This document shows, piece by piece, positions 1 through 9,000 of a stretch of DNA of 64,000 nucleotides; positions within the stretch are counted from its first letter, which is position 1, and every line of letters starts with the position of its first letter. The notes beneath the pieces are model-generated. The model searched no databases. It worked only from the letters and a program-made list of their open reading frames with translations, and had not been told where the DNA came from. Source of the DNA: Leptolyngbya sp. KIOST-1. Lineage in GTDB: Bacteria > Cyanobacteriota > Cyanobacteriia > Phormidesmidales > Phormidesmidaceae. The position numbers and the translations under genes were made by a program. The stretch spans positions 1,302,001 to 1,366,000 of the forward strand of contig NZ_JQFA01000002.1 of assembly GCF_000763385.1 (NCBI RefSeq), given 5' to 3'.

Positions 1-598
1 TATTATCACAAGCCTGGCGATCTCCATATTGGACACGAGTTCTTGCTTGAGGAGTAGAATGCAGCACCATGCCTGCATCTTTGAGTCTCTCCGCCAATAT
101 CAAGTCATCATAGCTCAATTCAAAGGGAGGCATAGGGTAAGACTGAGATCTTGGCGGGGCGAAGGGGTTATCTTCATCAGTTCCAGAAACCCCAATAAAG
201 GACTCAGCCCTACAATAATAAGGCTCTATTGCTTCATAACTAATAGGCCAGTCATCTCCATATCCATAAAGACTCTTCGTTTTAAAGTCGCTAGGGATCA
301 TTCTTAGCGCGATCCCTGACCACCGAGTCGAACTACCACCGACAACTGCATAGAAATCTCCGTTCAGGGGATGTTGATAATCTCCCGCAACAATAATGTT
401 GTTAACGTCCTCAGGCAATGAGTATCCTGGGTTTTTATAAAGATACTCAAATTCTTCTTTGAACTGTTCTGAATGAGGATAAGAATATTCGGGCCCTCTT
501 TCAAACACTTCAACATAGAATCCTTTTTGGACCAAGTGGTAAGCCAGTGTCGCACCGACAATTCCAGAACCCACAACAGCCACTTTCTTTTGCTTCAT
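1..598 (-). CDS. GMC-type FAD oxidoreductase, C-terminal part beyond the window
   Basis: An open minus-strand frame starts at ATG 598 and runs off the left edge, giving about 199 visible residues. The N-terminus carries a Rossmann FAD-binding motif (VAVVGSGIVGATLAYHL, then an acidic residue in VEVFERG), followed further on by GGSSTRWSG, which resembles the flavin-contacting glycine-rich signature of glucose-methanol-choline oxidoreductases. Such enzymes oxidise sugars or alcohols with FAD. Just upstream on the same strand lies a Tat-signal protein resembling the small subunit of gluconate-2-dehydrogenase-type enzymes, so the two probably form one periplasmic dehydrogenase. The substrate cannot be told. 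The region is AT-richer than most of the window and has no HIP1 sites, which may mean transfer. Confidence 0.75.
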   Translation of the reverse strand, partial: MKQKKVAVVGSGIVGATLAYHLVQKGFYVEVFERGPEYSYPHSEQFKEEFEYLYKNPGYSLPEDVNNIIVAGDYQHPLNGDFYAVVGGSSTRWSGIALRMIPSDFKTKSLYGYGDDWPISYEAIEPYYCRAESFIGVSGTDEDNPFAPPRSQSYPMPPFELSYDDLILAERLKDAGMVLHSTPQARTRVQYGDRQACDN

Positions 599-888
599 AT
601 ATTTCAGCCAAATAAAAATAAATTTCTTGTTTCCTTGTTATGACTCTAGTTCATAATTTTAAGCGCTTAAAATTTTAGCCATGTTCTGCCTATCAGAAAC
701 ATCCATAGGGGGTTAACGCTACTTTTGAGTAAATCTCCTACCCTTAAAATGCCTTAGGTATTCACATCAATAACAGCCCTATGCTAAGATCTACAATTTT
801 CTTTACGCAAAATTCCCTTATCTAGTTAAACAAAGCACACAGCCTGACCGATCCGGAGCACCAAAAGTGAAGTCAACCAGATTGCCGT

Positions 889-1488
889 CTATATAGGCAT
901 CTCATTTTTATAGGTTTCCAAACCTCTAGGAACGCCTATCCACTGATCATACCCAACTATTGTAAGTGCATGGGTTCGGGCAAAAAGTGCCAATATCTCC
1001 TTGAATAAATAACTTTCGTACAACATTTCATTCCGCCTGAAAAGCGTAGCTGTCAGAACGCCTAATTTCCCTGGAAGTTGGGCCACTGACAGGAATTTAT
1101 GTTGATCAATAATTTTCAATCTCTCCCCTCTATCCATTTCTACAAAACTACGTCCCCCTTGTTTATCCACTTTGCGCTTCACGCTTGCCGTAAATTTTTC
1201 ATATAACTCTTTATATCCAGGACAATTTTCTGCGTGCCACTTAAAGAAGGATTCATAACGACTAATTTCTATTGACTCGTAGCCAATCAGGGCAGTTGTT
1301 GTTGCTTTTAAAGTATCAAGAACTTCCTGGCTCAAGTTACCCATAGAACTTTTATTTAAAAGCTTTCTAGATCTATACTTTGACCTAGCCTGCTTTGATG
1401 CGCTCTTCACTTGAGAACGCCCTGAAGTACTTGCCACCGTAAAGGTAGCAGCAGCCAAAGAAGCAGCTAAAAACTTTCTGCGTTTCAT
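889..1488 (-). CDS. Tat-signal protein, gluconate 2-dehydrogenase subunit 3-like
   Basis: 199 residues. The N-terminus MKRRKFLAASLAAATF is a twin-arginine-type signal followed by a hydrophobic stretch, predicting export of a folded partner or cofactor protein. The C-terminal end (GYDQWIGVPRGLETY) resembles the end of the gluconate 2-dehydrogenase subunit 3 family, whose members escort FAD-containing GMC subunits. The partial GMC oxidoreductase follows 290 bp downstream on the same strand, fitting a two-subunit dehydrogenase. The family assignment rests on size, signal and context more than on clear motifs. The gap between the two genes shows no other gene. Confidence 0.6.
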   Translation of the reverse strand: MKRRKFLAASLAAATFTVASTSGRSQVKSASKQARSKYRSRKLLNKSSMGNLSQEVLDTLKATTTALIGYESIEISRYESFFKWHAENCPGYKELYEKFTASVKRKVDKQGGRSFVEMDRGERLKIIDQHKFLSVAQLPGKLGVLTATLFRRNEMLYESYLFKEILALFARTHALTIVGYDQWIGVPRGLETYKNEMPI

Positions 1489-1577
1489 AGTATTTCAAAT
1501 TAATTAAAATTAAGATTAGAAATTCGGAGCCTTGGCTAAAAACCTACACAATCATAGATTTAGACAAATAAAAGCAA

Positions 1578-1820
1578 CTATCCATTTTGAGCATTGGCAG
1601 GTTGAGTACGGTTTTCTTTAACTAGCCGCTTGTAGGTACGGTAGGGCATGTAGTCGGCAGGGTTATAGCCCGCACAGCGCAAAATCAAAACGCAAGCCCA
1701 AGAATACTTGCCCTCTACGATCGCTGTTACTATCTGGTCAAGCTGCTCGGCACTCATGTCCCGGTTGGCGGTTGCAAACCTAGCCGGGGAAATAGTAGAA
1801 ATAGAGGTGTACCGCGACAT
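1578..1820 (-). CDS. HetP-like protein
   Basis: 80 residues. The core IVEGKYSWACVLILRCAGYN followed by a PYRTYKRL segment is the hallmark of the HetP family, small cyanobacterial proteins named for a regulator of heterocyst commitment in Nostoc/Anabaena. Homologues also occur in cyanobacteria without heterocysts, where the role is unknown. ATG 1820 is preceded by GGAGAATTTTT, a usable ribosome binding site. It lies downstream of and on the same strand as a DUF1816 gene. No fixation or heterocyst genes are in the window, so a developmental role cannot be inferred here. Confidence 0.85.
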   Translation of the reverse strand: MSRYTSISTISPARFATANRDMSAEQLDQIVTAIVEGKYSWACVLILRCAGYNPADYMPYRTYKRLVKENRTQPANAQNG

Positions 1821-1942
1821 AAAAATTCTCCAAACCGAAAAGATATGAATTTTATTTATTGAAGGAATATCGTCAAGGCTATCCTCCTAGCTCTGATTAA
1901 CGGTTTCAGGTGGATCAGGCAGTTCTAGCCCTTGGGCTAAGG

Positions 1943-2194
1943 CTACAAACTCAGCGGTTTCAGCTTCTGCACAGTAAGTTGGATCAGGTAACACTGCTTG
2001 ATAATCGATTGAATGAAGCGTGTAAACCCTGCTTCAAGTAAATTGTCTACGAAGCCAAGCACCCTAACCTCGGCTTCTTGAATAGTGGCAAAGTGGCCAA
2101 AATAGTAGCTGCACTGGGGCTCGCTGGTGACTATTGCTATTCCCCAGTCACCCTTGCCAATCTGGGTAAGATGGAGGGAAAGTTGTTTTACCAT
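1943..2194 (-). CDS. DUF1816-domain protein
   Basis: 83 residues. The segment WGIAIVTSEPQCSYYFGHF followed by an EAEVRVLGFVDNLLEAG helix matches the DUF1816 pattern of small cyanobacterial proteins (aromatic start, P-x-C-x-YYFG-x-F, then an acidic helix). The tail IIKQCYLIQLTV also fits the usual K-x-C-x4-LT(I/V) ending. The function of the family is not established. A minus-strand copy of the 11-bp direct-repeat box lies about 100 bp upstream, so the gene may belong to the same regulon as the hydrogenase units. Confidence 0.75.
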   Translation of the reverse strand: MVKQLSLHLTQIGKGDWGIAIVTSEPQCSYYFGHFATIQEAEVRVLGFVDNLLEAGFTRFIQSIIKQCYLIQLTVQKLKPLSL

Positions 2195-2290
2195 TTGGTT
2201 CAGATAACACTCTAGTCAAGAAGGTACAGCGGATCCAAAATGAGCCCTAGACTATAACCGCAACACCCTTATAGATATTCTTAATCCCTT

Positions 2291-2310
2291 TCCGTGAGGA
2301 AGTCGTGAGT
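2291..2310 (-). promoter_or_regulatory. 11-bp direct-repeat regulon box, site G
   Basis: Read on the minus strand the site is CTCACGACTTCCTCAC, with two CTCA cores 11 bp apart. It lies about 100 bp upstream of the minus-strand DUF1816 gene, with AT-rich TTAAGAATAT following as a possible -10 region. It matches nine other sites in the window. Confidence 0.6.
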
Positions 2311-3040
2311 GATCCTGCGTATTAAAGCAACCTAGGCTACTTCACATTGAAGGAGGGAAATGAGGATCCTGAATTACGGATAACTAATCCAACCGTGACT
2401 TAGGCCATGAACCTCATAGGCCAATCGTAGGACTGAGGCCTGGCCGCTGGGAAAGGGGTTGACATCAACAGCATTCGACATGGGCACGGTGACCTTGTTG
2501 CACCCATGGCTCCGGCCAGGTGACCGCCTTCGCCCGGTTGGAGAAGGTCAAAACCAAGCCGCCAAGGTAACGACTGTGCGCCGCATGGTTCCGGCGCATC
2601 CCAGTTTTGCAAATGTCATTCTGAACGTAGCGATAGCGAAGTGAAGAATCTCGATCTTGCGCAAGGACTGAGATCCTTCGCTACACTCCGTTCCGCTCAG
2701 GATGACAGAAGTGGGATGCACCCCATGGTTCTGCGCGTCGAGCAGGGACCCCCCAGGGTGTCGTTATCGCATTAGCCTGGGGGGCAAGGGTATGAGCATC
2801 GAGAAGCGTCATGAGTCTGAGAATTGGGGTTGAAGCGTGCAAGCAGGTCAGGACAACAGGTTGAAGGTGAACGCGTTGTGCAAACACGACAGCGGAATGA
2901 CCTCGTAATGTTCGCAAACGTGAGCCCCATTGCTCCGGAAACTATGGCTAAAATGCCCACCCCTCCTCACCCGATGGATGATTCAATGATTTTTACGCAG
3001 CCGGGCCACATGAGCTTAGGGAAGCTATTAACTTTTTTAT
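2311..3040. other. Gene-free stretch
   Basis: No convincing gene is seen in these 730 bases. Short open frames on both strands lack ribosome binding sites, overlap one another and show no family motifs. The stretch contains one long inverted repeat (2614-2707) and a promoter region at its right end. It could be remnants of a mobile element, but no transposase motif is recognisable. Confidence 0.5.
2614..2707. repeat. Long imperfect inverted repeat, MITE-like hairpin
   Basis: The left arm begins TGTCATTCTGAACG and ends GAAGAATCTC; the right arm begins GAGATCCTTCGC and ends CTCAGGATGACA. The arms pair over most of about 38 bases around a short loop. Such TGTCATTCTGA...TCAGGATGACA hairpins are a widespread class of bacterial intergenic palindromes. 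No coding content. Confidence 0.7.
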
Positions 3041-3058
3041 CCTCACAGCTTCCACAGA
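3041..3058 (+). promoter_or_regulatory. 11-bp direct-repeat regulon box, site H (degenerate)
   Basis: CCTCACAGCTTCCACAGA: the first CTCA core is intact and the second, 11 bp later, is CACA. It lies about 75-90 bp upstream of the 4-TM protein gene starting at 3131, the same spacing as the better sites. Confidence 0.5.
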
Positions 3059-3130
3059 GATCTTTTTTACCCTGGAGCAAGACGACTAAATAGGTGACTT
3101 CAAACTCATCTAATCAGAGTAGGGCCTGCT

Positions 3131-3577
3131 ATGAAAACAAGCTACCAAGCCAAGATCTTCTCCCTTTGGACCGTCTTTCTCCTGGGCACCCTGTTTCATA
3201 CCCAGCTGGGTCTGATGCCCCTATTCCATAACCAGAGTATTGCCCTGGAAGGGGCCGATGGCACGGAACCCATCGGCTGGATTTTGTGGCTGATGCTGAT
3301 GTTCTTCATGGTGCCGCTGATGGCTATGCTGGCGGTGACCTTGAACCGGAGTCGCCCGCTCCGCAGGCTCCATTTTGGGGTGACGGTTTTGTTCTCAATC
3401 CTCAACGGTGCTCACCTGGTGGCGGATCTGTTGGTGCAGCCGATCGCCTGGTATCAGATTGCGCTAATGAGCTTTCTGTTTCTCGTCGGCATTGTGCTAA
3501 ACATTGTGTCGTTTCAATGGCTGCGGGAGGGACGGTACCACTCGCTGCTCGCTCAGGGTTACCCAGCTGGGAGCTGA
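3131..3577 (+). CDS. Four-helix membrane protein, unknown function
   Basis: 148 residues. Four hydrophobic stretches are visible (about residues 8-28, 48-68, 80-102 and 106-128), with an HTQLGLMPLFHNQ loop after the first and conserved-looking histidines within or near membrane segments (HTQL, RRLHFGV, NGAHLVADL). I do not recognise a named family. A degenerate copy of the regulon box is upstream, so expression together with the hydrogenase genes is plausible. The paired histidines could bind a metal or haem, but this is speculation. Confidence 0.75.
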   Translation: MKTSYQAKIFSLWTVFLLGTLFHTQLGLMPLFHNQSIALEGADGTEPIGWILWLMLMFFMVPLMAMLAVTLNRSRPLRRLHFGVTVLFSILNGAHLVADLLVQPIAWYQIALMSFLFLVGIVLNIVSFQWLREGRYHSLLAQGYPAGS

Positions 3578-3929
3578 CCTCTGGGCAGGGGGAAAAGCTT
3601 GTCCTAAAGGCGTTGCTAAATTGAGTAATGAATCTGTAAACTTGACGTCCTTTCATTGCCCCCTAACTCCCCCAAATCTGGGGGAGTTTGAGATTTCGAC
3701 TCCTCCCAGAATTGGGGGGCTGGGGGGGCATGTCATACCGGCATTCAGCAACGCCTCCTAAATTCATGCCCCACGGGAAGTCAAACAAACCTAACAATGC
3801 CTTAATTTTGTTGTCGGTTTGCTGCCAATGCAGCTGGATTTTGAACAGGATCAAAGTAAGGGTGAAAACCTTAACGCTGATTCTTCTTTGGCTCCACCCG
3901 TCTGTTGCTATAAACGAGAGGAATTTACC
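3578..3929. other. Intergenic stretch with inverted repeat
   Basis: About 350 bases without a gene. It holds one G-rich/C-rich inverted repeat (3658-3729). Frames through this stretch are low-complexity proline/glycine translations and not credible genes. Confidence 0.5.
3658..3729. repeat. Inverted repeat of CCCCTAACTCCCCCAAAT type
   Basis: Left arm GCCCCCTAACTCCCCCAAAT; right arm AGAATTGGGGGGCTGGGGGG. The arms are complementary with a few mismatches and a small inner hairpin (CTCCCCCAAATCTGGGGGAG). Elements of this sort are common between cyanobacterial genes. Confidence 0.65.
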
Positions 3930-4142
3930 ATGAGAAGCAAATACTATCTGCTCATTTCAGCGGCTATTTTTGCGCTGGTGGCGCTGCTGCATCTGGCTCG
4001 CCTGCTGGGCCAGTGGACGGTGCAGGTAGGCACGGTGACGCTGCCCTTCTGGGGTTCGTGGGTGGGGTTGGCGATCGCAGCAGCCCTGAGCCTGTGGGCT
4101 CTGCGCCTGGCCTTCCCGAGCAAAAAACGGCAGCACGCCTGA
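3930..4142 (+). CDS. Small two-helix membrane protein, unknown
   Basis: 70 residues starting MRSKYYLLISAAIFALVALL. ATG 3930 is preceded by GAGAGGAATTTACC, a good ribosome binding site. Two hydrophobic helices (about 7-27 and 42-60) are joined by a short loop and end in a basic tail (FPSKKRQHA). I do not recognise the family. It stands between a 4-TM protein and two PsbU-like genes. Confidence 0.7.
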   Translation: MRSKYYLLISAAIFALVALLHLARLLGQWTVQVGTVTLPFWGSWVGLAIAAALSLWALRLAFPSKKRQHA

Positions 4143-4197
4143 TGGCCAGGGCTTAACCCCAAAGCCAGCGGGAGATGTGGCTTTGGGTTCACGGTTC

Positions 4198-4237
4198 ACG
4201 GTAAGCGGTACAAGGTTCGCCTTAAACCGCTTACCGT
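4198..4237. repeat. Short hairpin repeat
   Basis: Perfect 12-bp arms ACGGTAAGCGGT / ACCGCTTACCGT around a 16-base loop. The right flank (CACCCTGTTAACCCGTCAC) resembles the right flank of the hairpin at 37820-37876, suggesting two copies of one dispersed element. Confidence 0.6.
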
Positions 4238-4331
4238 AGACCGTCCACCCTGTTAACCCGTCACATTTAACTTGACTGGCTACTAGGCTCCTGGCGGTCC
4301 CTTCCTGCCCACCAACGAAAGGTACTTAGCG

Positions 4332-4718
4332 ATGAAACAGATTGTCATAGGATTGGTACTCGGCTGCTGTGTAGTCATGCTGACGGTGCTGACCCTGGTG
4401 GGAGGGGCCGGGGCGATCGCCGCCCCCATCCCCAAGATTGACGACATTGGCCTCTGTGCCGTCCCCGAGGGAGGCATTGACTTGAACAACGCCAATCTGA
4501 TGGCCTTCACCGACTGCCCTGGGTTCTACCCCGGTCTGGCCTCCGCCATTCTCACCCACGGCCCCTACCAGGCTGTAGACGATGTCCTCTCTATTCCTGA
4601 CCTGACGGACACCCAAAAGGTCCTGCTGGAGGCCAACCTGCAATCCTTTGCAGTCACCGCCCCAGCGGTGCCGATCGAGAAGCGGATGCCCCCCCGCATC
4701 AATCAATCTGCCCATTAG
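4332..4718 (+). CDS. PsbU-like protein, divergent paralog
   Basis: 128 residues. A signal peptide or membrane anchor (about residues 4-30, ending AGAIAA) precedes a helix-hairpin-helix core: IDLNNANLMAF, then CPGFYPGLASAIL, then VDDVLSIPDL and LLEANLQSFAVTAP. PsbU, the extrinsic 12 kDa protein of the photosystem II oxygen-evolving complex, has the same order (DLNN, YP-x-LA, VxDVLxIPxL, NFTVT). This copy has an extra cysteine pair (C42 and C62 region) and lacks the usual C-terminal DRIN-x-G-x-Y ending. A second copy follows 75 bp downstream. It may act in the thylakoid lumen, or as a lumenal HhH protein of another function. Confidence 0.75.
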   Translation: MKQIVIGLVLGCCVVMLTVLTLVGGAGAIAAPIPKIDDIGLCAVPEGGIDLNNANLMAFTDCPGFYPGLASAILTHGPYQAVDDVLSIPDLTDTQKVLLEANLQSFAVTAPAVPIEKRMPPRINQSAH

Positions 4719-4793
4719 TGACTCGCACTGCCCCCAAAGCTATCCTCTACCCTGGGGCAGTTCAATACCCTTGCTTAGCAAAGGAGATGAGCC

Positions 4794-5216
4794 ATGCTGA
4801 AACGTCTTTTGACTGTGTTTCTCTGCCTGGTCCTAGGGCTGTCGATCTGGCTCGGGACCGCCTCCCCGGTTCTGGCTAAGGGGCTCTTTCGTGGCGCTGG
4901 GACAGCAAGCAACCCGGCGACTGAACGCCTGCAAAACCCCATTGATGAAAACCTGGGGAAAATTGGTGCCAAGGTAGACCTGAACAACTCCAATGTCATG
5001 GCCTTCCGGCGGTATCCTGGCCTGTACCCCACCCTGGCTCGCAAAATCATCCAGCATGCTCCCTTTGAGAGTGTTGAGGAGGTGCTCAACATTCCTGGCC
5101 TGAGCGAGTCTGAGCAAGCTGTACTGAAGGCCAATCTGAAGAATTTTGTCGTCACCCCCGCTGAGTCTGCGCTGACCGAAGGGGGCGATCGCATCAACCC
5201 AGGCATTTACAAATAG
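4794..5216 (+). CDS. PsbU-like photosystem II extrinsic protein
   Basis: 140 residues with a clear signal peptide (hydrophobic residues 4-26, cleavage near SPVLAKG). The mature part contains VDLNNSNVMAFRRYPGLYPT, then LARKIIQHAPFESVEEVLNIPGL and LKNFVVTPAE, and ends GDRINPGIYK, closely matching the PsbU plan including the DRIN-x-G-x-Y terminus. PsbU stabilises the Mn4Ca cluster on the lumenal side of photosystem II. ATG 4794 has AAAGGAGATGAGCC before it. Whether this is the main PsbU of the cell or a condition-specific paralog cannot be seen from one window; the tandem neighbour favours a paralog pair. Confidence 0.85.
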   Translation: MLKRLLTVFLCLVLGLSIWLGTASPVLAKGLFRGAGTASNPATERLQNPIDENLGKIGAKVDLNNSNVMAFRRYPGLYPTLARKIIQHAPFESVEEVLNIPGLSESEQAVLKANLKNFVVTPAESALTEGGDRINPGIYK

Positions 5217-5245
5217 AGCAGAGCGCGCTCAGCCAAAATCCAATT

Positions 5246-5335
5246 TGTAAACCCCGATGCACAACCAGGAAACCGGTAGGAGCGTAACATGCTACGCTCC
5301 TACAAACCGGGGGTATTCAGCCAGGCTTTAGAATT
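5246..5335. repeat. Dispersed palindromic repeat, copy 1
   Basis: Core palindrome at 5276-5303: GTAGGAGCGTA, spacer ACATGC, TACGCTCCTAC. Its left flank (TAAACCCCGATGCAC) and right flank (GGGTATTCAG, then TTAGAATTAG) resemble those of a second copy near 49508-49600. Likely a small mobile or structural repeat. Confidence 0.7.
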
Positions 5336-5860
5336 AGCCGTAGACCCAGATAAGCGATTGGGATGAGTGGAGGGATCGTTCATCGCCATTGATGCCAGCG
5401 CCTAGGGGAAAGCGCCCGCTGCCCTATTCAGGGTGGATAGCCGTAGAACATAATTCTAAATAAACTAAACCCGTGAAAACGCCAGCCTAGACGTTAGTCA
5501 AGGGTGAAGCTCACCAATTTTCTTGAACCAGGGCATCAAAAACCTGGCCCTGTCCACCGCGTCTATCCTGGTGGCTGTAATGTTGGCAACGCCAACGGGA
5601 GAAAGGATTAGGGCGGGTCATCAATTGGGTAAAAAGCTGGGCATATCAAGCTTTGCCACGCCCAACCCCAAAGCCAGGCTAGGGGCTGTAAACCTTAATT
5701 TTTGGGCCTTGGCAGCTAATTGACGACAGCTCATCAAGCCTTTTCCTAATCCTATGACACTTAATAATGAAGTTATTTAGACCCAATAGTTTTTCCTGAT
5801 TCTTGAAATTCCCAGGACAAAACAACACTTTTCTTGTTTTTCTAGAATTATGACAGGGGA
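5336..5860. other. Intergenic stretch upstream of the kinase gene
   Basis: No well-supported gene. A 66-codon frame from TTG 5523 has a hydrophobic start but no ribosome binding site and no recognisable family. The right end is AT-rich and leads into regulon box F and the long leader of the kinase gene. Confidence 0.45.
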
Positions 5861-5880
5861 TTCATGAGGAAGTTGTGAAG
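5861..5880 (-). promoter_or_regulatory. 11-bp direct-repeat regulon box, site F
   Basis: On the minus strand: CTTCACAACTTCCTCATGAA, nearly identical to the nifJ box. The next gene (6046) is on the plus strand, so the box is inverted relative to it. A plus-strand GATAATA -10-like sequence follows at once (5884-5890). The site may give autoregulation of the kinase fusion. Confidence 0.6.
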
Positions 5881-6045
5881 GGCGATAATAGTAATTAAAA
5901 TCCAGAGTCACAGCGAGATAAGGATTAGCCAATGCGTATGGAGTAGGGCATAGGAATTTGTAAAGGTCTGATTTTACCGTTGTGGGTTAAAACTCTCGCA
6001 ACTCCTGGCTCCCGGAATGATTTTCCACCGTCCAAGGGGCACACT

Positions 6046-9000
6046 ATGAAAGTTCTGGTTGTTGAAGACGAGGCCACCGTCGCCCAGGCCATAGAAGCCC
6101 TATTGGTCAGTCACCACTATGCGGTGGACATCGCGAAGGATGGTCTGGAGGGCCTGGAAATGGCCGAGGTCTACAGCTATGACCTGATGGTGCTGGATAT
6201 TGGTCTGCCAGGCATAGATGGGTTGAGCCTCTGCCAGCAGCTGCGCACCCGGGGGATGCAAACGCCAATTTTGCTATTGACCGGTCAGGATGTGGAAGCC
6301 CATGCCAAGGCGGTTGCCCTCAATGCCGGGGCCGACGATTATGTGACCAAACCTTTTGACGCAGAGGAACTGCTGGCTCGGCTACAAACGCTGCTGCGTC
6401 GGGGCGCGTTGAAAGCACTGCCGGTTCTGCAATGGGGGGCGTTATCTTTGGACCCCAGCCGGTTGCAGGTGAGCTACGGCAGCGCTTTGCTCAACCTGAC
6501 GCCAAAGGAATATACCCTGCTGGAGGTGCTGCTCCGCCATGCTCCCAATATTTTGAATGCCCGGGTCATTCTAGAGCAGGGCTGGAATGCTTTGGAAAAT
6601 CCGAGCGATGAGGCGATTCGCACCCACGTGAAGGAGGTGCGTAAAAAGCTGAAGGCGGCTGGTGCCCCCGAGGACTTTATTAAAACCGTACATCGCCAGG
6701 GCTATCGGCTGAACCCGCTCTATGGCGAAGCGGTATTTGCTGCTCCGGAGGGGGCTGCCGGAAGCTTGCCGATGGCTGAGCTGAAAGCCCTCAACGAGGA
6801 GCTGAGGACAGCCCTGGAGAAACTGCATTTTACCCAGACCGAGCTGCAGCAGCGCAATCAAGAACTCCAGGCGGCGCGGGATGAACTTGAGACGCGGGTG
6901 GCAGCCCGAACGGCGGAGATGGCCGCAGACCTGGACGTGCTGGAAATGCTGCGTTCCCTGAGCACTCGGTTTGTGTCCAATGGCGACTTGCAGGCGCTCT
7001 ATGACGAGATTCTGAACGCAGCCCTCCGGTTGATGGGGGCCGATGGAGGCACGCTGCAAATTCTGAACCCAGTGACTCAAGAGCTAACTCTGCTGGCCAC
7101 GGTGGGCTTCGATCGCACCATGACCGAGCACTTCGCCCGCGTCAGCGCTAAATCTGGCACGCCTTGCGGCAGGGCACTGGCCACAGGGCAACGCATTCTG
7201 GCCAGGTTTGATGTCCCCGCCAGTGCCGACCCCGATGGCTCCCTATGCCTGCACCGCGAGGCGGGCTATCGCTCGGCCCAGTCTACGCCGTTGATTAGTC
7301 GGCTGGGCAATGCCATCGGCATGATCTCGACCCACTGGCACCACCCCCACCAGCCGACCGAACGCGATCTGCGGTTTTTAGATTTACTGGCCCGTCAGGC
7401 GGCAGACCTGATCGAACGTCAGCGAGCCGAAGTGGCCCTGCTGGAACAGAAAAACCTGCTGCGACTGACGCTTTCCGGTGTCCAGGCGGGAGCTTGGAGC
7501 TGGGACTGTGGGTCGGAACAATTGACCTGGAACGATCGCCTGTTTGAGCTATTGGGCTATCGTCCTGGGGAAGTCAGCCCCAGTATGCAGGCGTGGCGCG
7601 ATCGCATTCACCCCGACGATTTGGCCTGGACCAGTGAGGCTCTCCAGCGGACCCTAGAAGGCCATGAGTTGGGCGAAGTAGAATACCGAGTCATTCACCC
7701 GGATGGCAGTGTGCACTGGCTACTGGTCAGAGGCCAGGGGGTCTACGACGAGTTAGATCGCCTGGTGCAGATGGTGGGGATGGCGCTGGAGATTAGCGAT
7801 CGCAAGCATACCGAAGCGGCTCTGTACCAGAGCGAAAAACGCTATCGCCAGTTAGTAGAACTCGCCCCCCAGCTGGTGTGGCACGCCGATACCCAGGGGC
7901 ACACCTACATCAGCCCTCAATTGTGCGACTACACCGGGCTGTCGCCCGATCAGCTCTTAGATTTTGGCTGGCCAATGGTCATCCATCCCGACGATGCCAG
8001 CCGCATTGATCGCCGCTGGCAGGAATCGGTGCAAACGGGCACGCCCTACGAAGCCGAATACCGTCTGCGCCGCGCCGATGGGGAATATCGCTGGCATCTG
8101 GCTCGGGCCATTCCCCTGGACAGCGACCAGGGAATGCAGTGGTTTGGCGTGTCGATCGACATCAGCGATCGCAAGGCCGCCGAACTTGCCCTCCAGCAGC
8201 AGGTTTGCCAGGAGCAGCTGCTGGCCGACATTGCCCAGGAGATTCGCCAGTCCCTCGAGCTAAATCAGGTGCTGCACAGCACCGTGGATCGGGTGAGGGA
8301 GTGGCTGAAGTGCGATCGCGTGATCATCTTCCGCTTTCGACCCGACTGGCAGGGCGACGTGATTATGGAATCCGTCGGCGACGGGTGGCCCGCCATTCTA
8401 GCCACCACCATCGTTGACCCCTGCTTTGCGGACCGCTTGATCGAACCCTACCGCCAGGGGCACGTGTCGGTCCTCAACGACATCCACCAGGCTGGCCTGG
8501 AACCCTGCTACGTTGAGCTGTTGGCGCAATTTCAGGTGCGGGCCAGCCTGGCGGTACCCATTTTGCAGGGCAATGGCCTGTGGGGACTGCTGATTGCCCA
8601 CCACTGCGCCGCTCCCTGCCTCTGGCAGGCCGCCGAAATCACTATCCTCAAACGGCTGAGCACCCAGGTGGGTATTGCCATTCAGCAAGCCGAACTCTAT
8701 GCCCAAATCCGGCAGGAATTGGCCCAGCGGGCCCGGATGCAGACCGTGCTGCAGGAGAGTGAAGCACGGTTCCGCACCCTCAGTGCCGCAGCCCCAGTCG
8801 GAATTTTGCAAACCAACGCCGACGGCATCTGCCTGTACGCCAACGCGGCCTGGCAGCAGATGGCGGGCCTGAGTCTGGAAAATTCGCTGGGCAACGGGTG
8901 GCTGCGGGCTGTTCATCCCGAGGATCGCGGCTGGGTCTTAGCGGCCTGGGAAGCCTATCTGGAGGATCAGCGAGTGGAGCAGGCCGAGTTTCGGTTGCTC

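Noticed and set aside
1943..2060. Possible frameshift in the DUF1816 gene, because another frame continues openly past its stop
   Set aside because: The short frame already ends with the K-x-C-x4-LT(I/V) pattern typical of the family, so no frameshift is needed.
2400..2960. Several overlapping short frames as possible transposase remnants
   Set aside because: No DDE, HUH or serine-recombinase motif can be recognised; only the 2614-2707 inverted repeat is supported.
5523..5723. 66-codon frame with a hydrophobic start
   Set aside because: TTG start, no ribosome binding site, no recognised family, and truncated after the helix. Left out as a gene.
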